A stretch of 17,393 nucleotides of DNA, taken from NCBI GenBank assembly GCA_044359525.1, contig JBIKLY010000073.1:1-17393 (forward strand). Reading direction: 5' to 3'. The translations under genes and the position numbers were made by a program. The notes below the pieces were generated by a model that was given only the letters and a program-made list of their open reading frames with translations, made no database searches and had not been told where the DNA came from. Below, piece by piece: positions 14,698 through 17,393 of the stretch. The first letter of the stretch is position 1. Each line of letters starts with the position of its first letter. The DNA comes from CAJBIL01 sp044359525 (GTDB lineage: Bacteria > Pseudomonadota > Gammaproteobacteria > Burkholderiales > Rhodocyclaceae).

Positions 14698-15528
14698 ATG
14701 AAGCTGACCGTAGCCGGACATCCTTGTTACCTCACCACCGGTGATCAGCGCTTCAATCCCGCCCCTTCCGCCACACCAAGCATCGTCCTCATCCACGGCG
14801 CAGCCAACGACGGTATCGTCTGGCAGAAAGTTGCACGCGGACTGACCGGCCTGGGCTACGTCGTCATCGTTCCCGATCTGCCAGGGCACGGCCAGTCGGG
14901 TGGCAAACCCTTGCGCAGCATTGAGGCACTGGCCGACTGGCTCATCGCGCTGCTTGATGCGATCGGCGTAGAAAATGCCGTACTGGTTGGCCACTCGATG
15001 GGATCGCTGATTGCTCTTGAAACCGCCGCCCGCCATCCGCAGCGGGTGAGCCGGCTGGCGCTGCTTGGCGCATCGACGCCGATGCCGGTTTCTGACGCCT
15101 TGCTCGGCATGGCACAGAAAAACCCGGACAGCGCCTGCCGGATGATCACGAAGTATTCACATACGCCGCAGTTCTACCTGACGGGTGGTGGCGGGCATGG
15201 CGTCTGGGGGCCCGGTGCCACCCTGGCGATCATGCGGCGCAGCCCGCCCGGCGCTCTGACCACCGACCTCGACAACTGCAACCGTTATCAGCACGGGCTG
15301 CAAGCCGCTGCCGACGTTGCCTGCCCGACGCTGCTGGTGCTTGCGCGGCGCGACCGGATGACGCCAGCGCGCAATGTACAGCCGCTGCAAGCCGCGCTGC
15401 GCAAGGTAATGCGCACCGATATTCCCGATTGCGGCCACGCCATGATGAATGAGCAGCCGGAACGCATCATCGAAGCACTGCAGCACTTCCTTCAGGAGGG
15501 CGAAATAGCGACAAAACTCTATTTGTGA
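14698..15528 (+). CDS. alpha/beta hydrolase
   Basis: A 276-residue cytosolic protein with the alpha/beta hydrolase fold. The oxyanion-loop motif LIHGAAND (31-38), PDLPGHGQSGG (59-69) and the nucleophile elbow GHSMGS with S100 are followed by a probable acid D219 in ARRDRMTP and H247 in DCGHAMMNEQP, a full catalytic triad. A cap region (about 125-205) with the glycine run GGGGHGVWGPG separates them. Substrate cannot be assigned; esterase- or lipase-like and C-C hydrolase roles are possible. No signal peptide is seen. Its stop codon lies inside the first unit of the Pho-box array that precedes the phosphate genes. Confidence 0.92.
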   Translation: MKLTVAGHPCYLTTGDQRFNPAPSATPSIVLIHGAANDGIVWQKVARGLTGLGYVVIVPDLPGHGQSGGKPLRSIEALADWLIALLDAIGVENAVLVGHSMGSLIALETAARHPQRVSRLALLGASTPMPVSDALLGMAQKNPDSACRMITKYSHTPQFYLTGGGGHGVWGPGATLAIMRRSPPGALTTDLDNCNRYQHGLQAAADVACPTLLVLARRDRMTPARNVQPLQAALRKVMRTDIPDCGHAMMNEQPERIIEALQHFLQEGEIATKLYL

Positions 15529-15563
15529 CCGTCTTATGACCGTCTTGTGACAAAAATGTGACG
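15525..15563. promoter_or_regulatory. Pho-box array: four 11-bp-phased PhoB half-sites
   Basis: TGAC begins at 15526, 15537, 15548 and 15559, an exact 11-bp period, with contexts TTGTGACC, TTATGACC, TTGTGACA and ATGTGACG. On the minus strand each unit reads as a GTCA(C/T)A half-site like the TGTCA core of PhoB boxes. Two adjacent units bind one PhoB dimer, so four could hold two. The array ends ten bases before a TATCAT -10 element and no -35 hexamer is present, the geometry of PhoB-controlled promoters. The half-sites run opposite to the usual orientation, so activation or repression cannot be told apart. Confidence 0.72.
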
Positions 15564-15572
15564 GACTTCCAC

Positions 15573-15578
15573 TATCAT
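15573..15578 (+). promoter_or_regulatory. -10 element of the DUF47-pit operon promoter
   Basis: TATCAT matches the -10 consensus at five of six positions and lies ten bases downstream of the Pho-box array. The leader to the ATG at 15611 would be about 25 bases, with a weak GGA ribosome site (CGGATGCACTC before ATG). Confidence 0.5.
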
Positions 15579-15610
15579 GTCGCCTGAGCAAACAACCAAC
15601 GGATGCACTC

Positions 15611-16249
15611 ATGTTCAGCAGCTTGATGCCACAACGCCGGGAATTCTTTGACCTTCTCGCCGCCCACTCCGACCGTGTCGTCGCCGGCGCCAACGCCGCA
15701 CTCCGCCTGGTCAACAATCTGGGCAGCGACAAAGAGGATGTCAATGCGCTGGTCGAAGAAGTCAATCTGAACGAAAAAAGCGCCGACAAGATCAAGAGCG
15801 ACCTGATCACACTGTTGCACAACTCCTTCACGACGCCGATCAATCGTGACCAGATTCACACGCTGACACTTGATCTCGACAACGTCCTCGACACTTTGCA
15901 GGACGTCGCCAACGCTGTCTCGATGTACCACATCAAGGACTCGACCCCCGAAGCGCGCGAAATGGCCTCATTGAGCGCCGACGCCTGCATGCGCCTGAAC
16001 CGGGCCGTCATCACGCTGGCCGACAAGAAGCGCAGCCAGGAAACCATCGACCTGTGCAAGGAAATCGATCAGATTGAAAGCCGCGCCGACAAGGTACTGC
16101 GCAAGGCCATTGCCAAGCTATTCCAGGATGGCGGCGACGTGTGGATGGCCATGAAGATGCGCGAATTCTATTTCCTTCAGGAAGCCGTTCTCGACTACTG
16201 CGAAGAAGCGGCAAAAACCATCGAAGAAATCCTCATCGAGAATTCCTGA
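15611..16249 (+). CDS. DUF47 (PhoU-like) Pit accessory protein
   Basis: A 212-residue all-helical protein of the DUF47/PhoU-like family commonly encoded beside Pit transporters. The N-terminus (MFSSLMPQRREFFDLLAAHSDRVVAGANAAL), the acidic EEVNLNEKSADKIKSDLITLLHNSFTTPINRDQIHTL stretch and the DLDNVLDTLQDVAN motif are typical; the E/D-rich helices would bind metal ions and contact the transporter or a regulator. It probably tunes Pit activity or phosphate signalling; the molecular mechanism is not settled for the family. It is the first gene behind the Pho-box promoter, and pit follows 11 bases after its stop. Confidence 0.93.
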   Translation: MFSSLMPQRREFFDLLAAHSDRVVAGANAALRLVNNLGSDKEDVNALVEEVNLNEKSADKIKSDLITLLHNSFTTPINRDQIHTLTLDLDNVLDTLQDVANAVSMYHIKDSTPEAREMASLSADACMRLNRAVITLADKKRSQETIDLCKEIDQIESRADKVLRKAIAKLFQDGGDVWMAMKMREFYFLQEAVLDYCEEAAKTIEEILIENS

Positions 16250-16260
16250 AAGGCCCCACC

Positions 16261-17277
16261 ATGGAAGGCTTGACCATCAGCGTATGGGCACTGGTGCTGC
16301 TCATCGGCATAGCGCTGGCATTCGACTTCATGAACGGGTTTCATGACGGCGCAAACTCCATCTCGACCATTGTTGCGACCGGCGCACTCACCCCGAAACA
16401 GGCTGTGCTTTTTGCGGCTTTCTTCAACTTCGCCGCGCTCTGGGTATTCCAGCTGAAGGTTGCTGCAACAATCGGCAAAGGCACCGTCGACCCGGCTTTC
16501 GTCGATCACTACGTAATTTTCGGCGCCCTGTGCGGCGCGCTGGCCTGGAACATCATCACCTGGTACTACGGCATTCCCTCGTCGTCGTCGCACGCCCTGA
16601 TCGGTGGTCTGGTCGGCGCCACGGTGGCCAAGGCTGGCGGTATCGCGCCGATCGTCTGGAGTGGCTTTGGAAAGATTCTGCTCTTCATCATCATCTCGCC
16701 GCTGGTCGGCTTCCTGATCGGCGGGCTGCTGATGGTGCTGGTCGCCTGGGTTTTCCGACACAAATCACCACGCCAGGCCGGACGCTGGTTCAACCATGCG
16801 CAACTGTTCGCCGCAGCCGCCTACAGCCTGGGCCACGGCGGTAACGACGCGCAGAAAACCATCGGCATCATCTGGCTGTTGATGATCAGCGCCGGCGCAG
16901 CCACCACGGACGTCCAGACGCTGCCCAACTGGGTCGTCTACTCGTGCTACTTCGCCATCGCCTGGGGCACCTATCTGGGTGGCTGGCGCATTGTCAAAAC
17001 CATGGGCACCAAGATTACCAAGCTCGATTCGGTCAGCGGCTCATGCGCTTCCATGGGCGGCGCGATCAGCTTGGGACTGGCGACGCTGGGCGGCATCCCG
17101 GTATCGACCACACATACGATCACCGGCGCCATCGTCGGTGTCGGCACCGCGCAGGATGTCAAGGCAGTGCGTTGGGCAATCACCATGAATCTGGTCGTCG
17201 CGTGGGTTCTGACGATTCCGGCATCCGGCCTGATTGCCGCCCTGTTCTGGAAATTAGGGCTGGGTTTCCTCGGGTAG
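16261..17277 (+). CDS. pit: Pit-family inorganic phosphate transporter
   Basis: A 338-residue inner-membrane transporter, the short form of the PiT family (PF01384), which takes up metal-phosphate with protons at low affinity. Both inverted-repeat signatures are visible: DFMNGFHDGANSISTIV near 22-38 and SLGHGGNDAQKTIGI near 194-208. A GIPSSSSHALIGGLVGA motif (about 105-121) and its counterpart GIPVSTTHTITGAIVG near the C-terminus also occur. About ten hydrophobic helices are predicted by eye. The ATG at 16261 is chosen over the longer frame (to 16141), which overlaps DUF47; AAAGG lies about nine bases before it. It is co-transcribed with the DUF47 gene. No terminator is seen in 17278-17393. 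Confidence 0.96.
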   Translation: MEGLTISVWALVLLIGIALAFDFMNGFHDGANSISTIVATGALTPKQAVLFAAFFNFAALWVFQLKVAATIGKGTVDPAFVDHYVIFGALCGALAWNIITWYYGIPSSSSHALIGGLVGATVAKAGGIAPIVWSGFGKILLFIIISPLVGFLIGGLLMVLVAWVFRHKSPRQAGRWFNHAQLFAAAAYSLGHGGNDAQKTIGIIWLLMISAGAATTDVQTLPNWVVYSCYFAIAWGTYLGGWRIVKTMGTKITKLDSVSGSCASMGGAISLGLATLGGIPVSTTHTITGAIVGVGTAQDVKAVRWAITMNLVVAWVLTIPASGLIAALFWKLGLGFLG

Positions 17278-17393
17278 TTCCGATATTCTTGCTCGCCACG
17301 CAGCAGCCGGCACTACGCAAGAACACCGGAAGACCCAGTTGCCTGACACGCAGAATCACCTCAATGGATACCTCGCCGCGACCGCAACCCTGG

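Noticed and set aside
17278..17393. Minus-strand frame open from the right edge, or a plus-strand start at ATG 17364
   Set aside because: The minus frame runs on into pit antisense and shows no motif; the plus ATG has no ribosome site and only ten codons before the edge. Neither can be supported; nothing else is seen in this stretch.

Overview
The window looks like chromosomal DNA of a betaproteobacterium, most likely of the Rhodocyclales (Dechloromonas/Azonexus-like). This is judged from the GC-rich but not extreme composition and from the style of the HtpG, GreB, hydrogenase and Pit proteins; no search was possible. All genes from the left edge to about 13.27 kb are on the minus strand. All genes from 13.33 kb to the right edge are on the plus strand, except for a possible plus-strand gene end at the extreme left.

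Layout: (1) 1-1110 holds an unexplained 33-bp perfect palindrome and a FitAB/VapBC-type toxin-antitoxin pair with its own promoter. (2) 1112-3125 is htpG behind a textbook sigma-32 heat-shock promoter. (3) 3158-5901 is greB followed, with a 4-nt ATGA overlap, by a large sensory diguanylate cyclase (four CBS motifs, PAS, GAF, GGEEF). (4) 5987-12787 is a complete structural and private-maturation operon for a group 1c (Hyd-2-type) periplasmic, membrane-bound [NiFe]-hydrogenase, in transcription order hybO-hybA-hybB-hybC-hybD-hybG(hypC)-hybE. A sigma-54-like -24/-12 element precedes it, and a MITE-like 150-bp inverted repeat sits between hybC and hybD. (5) 12947-13267 is an unrecognised 106-aa gene with a strong ribosome binding site and its own terminator. 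(6) 13333-15528 holds azlC-azlD (branched-chain amino acid exporter), a DUF465 small protein and an alpha/beta hydrolase. (7) 15525-17277 is a phosphate module: four 11-bp-phased Pho-box half-sites, then a DUF47 (PhoU-like) protein and a Pit-family phosphate transporter.

How the genes work together: HybO and HybC form the H2-oxidising dimer. HybA carries four [4Fe-4S] clusters and, with the membrane protein HybB, passes electrons to the quinone pool. HybD cleaves the HybC tail after nickel insertion. HybG (HypC family) and HybE are assembly chaperones for the large subunit and for the small subunit or its export. General hypABDEF genes are not in the window and must lie elsewhere. The small subunit lacks the two extra cysteines of oxygen-tolerant enzymes, so an oxygen-sensitive enzyme is expected. 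The DUF47-Pit pair is a low-affinity phosphate uptake module whose promoter appears to be under PhoB.

No wholly new system was identified. The best candidates for a second look are the MITE-like element inside the hyb operon, the reverse-oriented Pho-box array, the KR (not RR) Tat motif of HybO, the sigma-54-like hyb promoter, and the unknown 106-aa gene. No gene-free stretch exceeds 300 bases.
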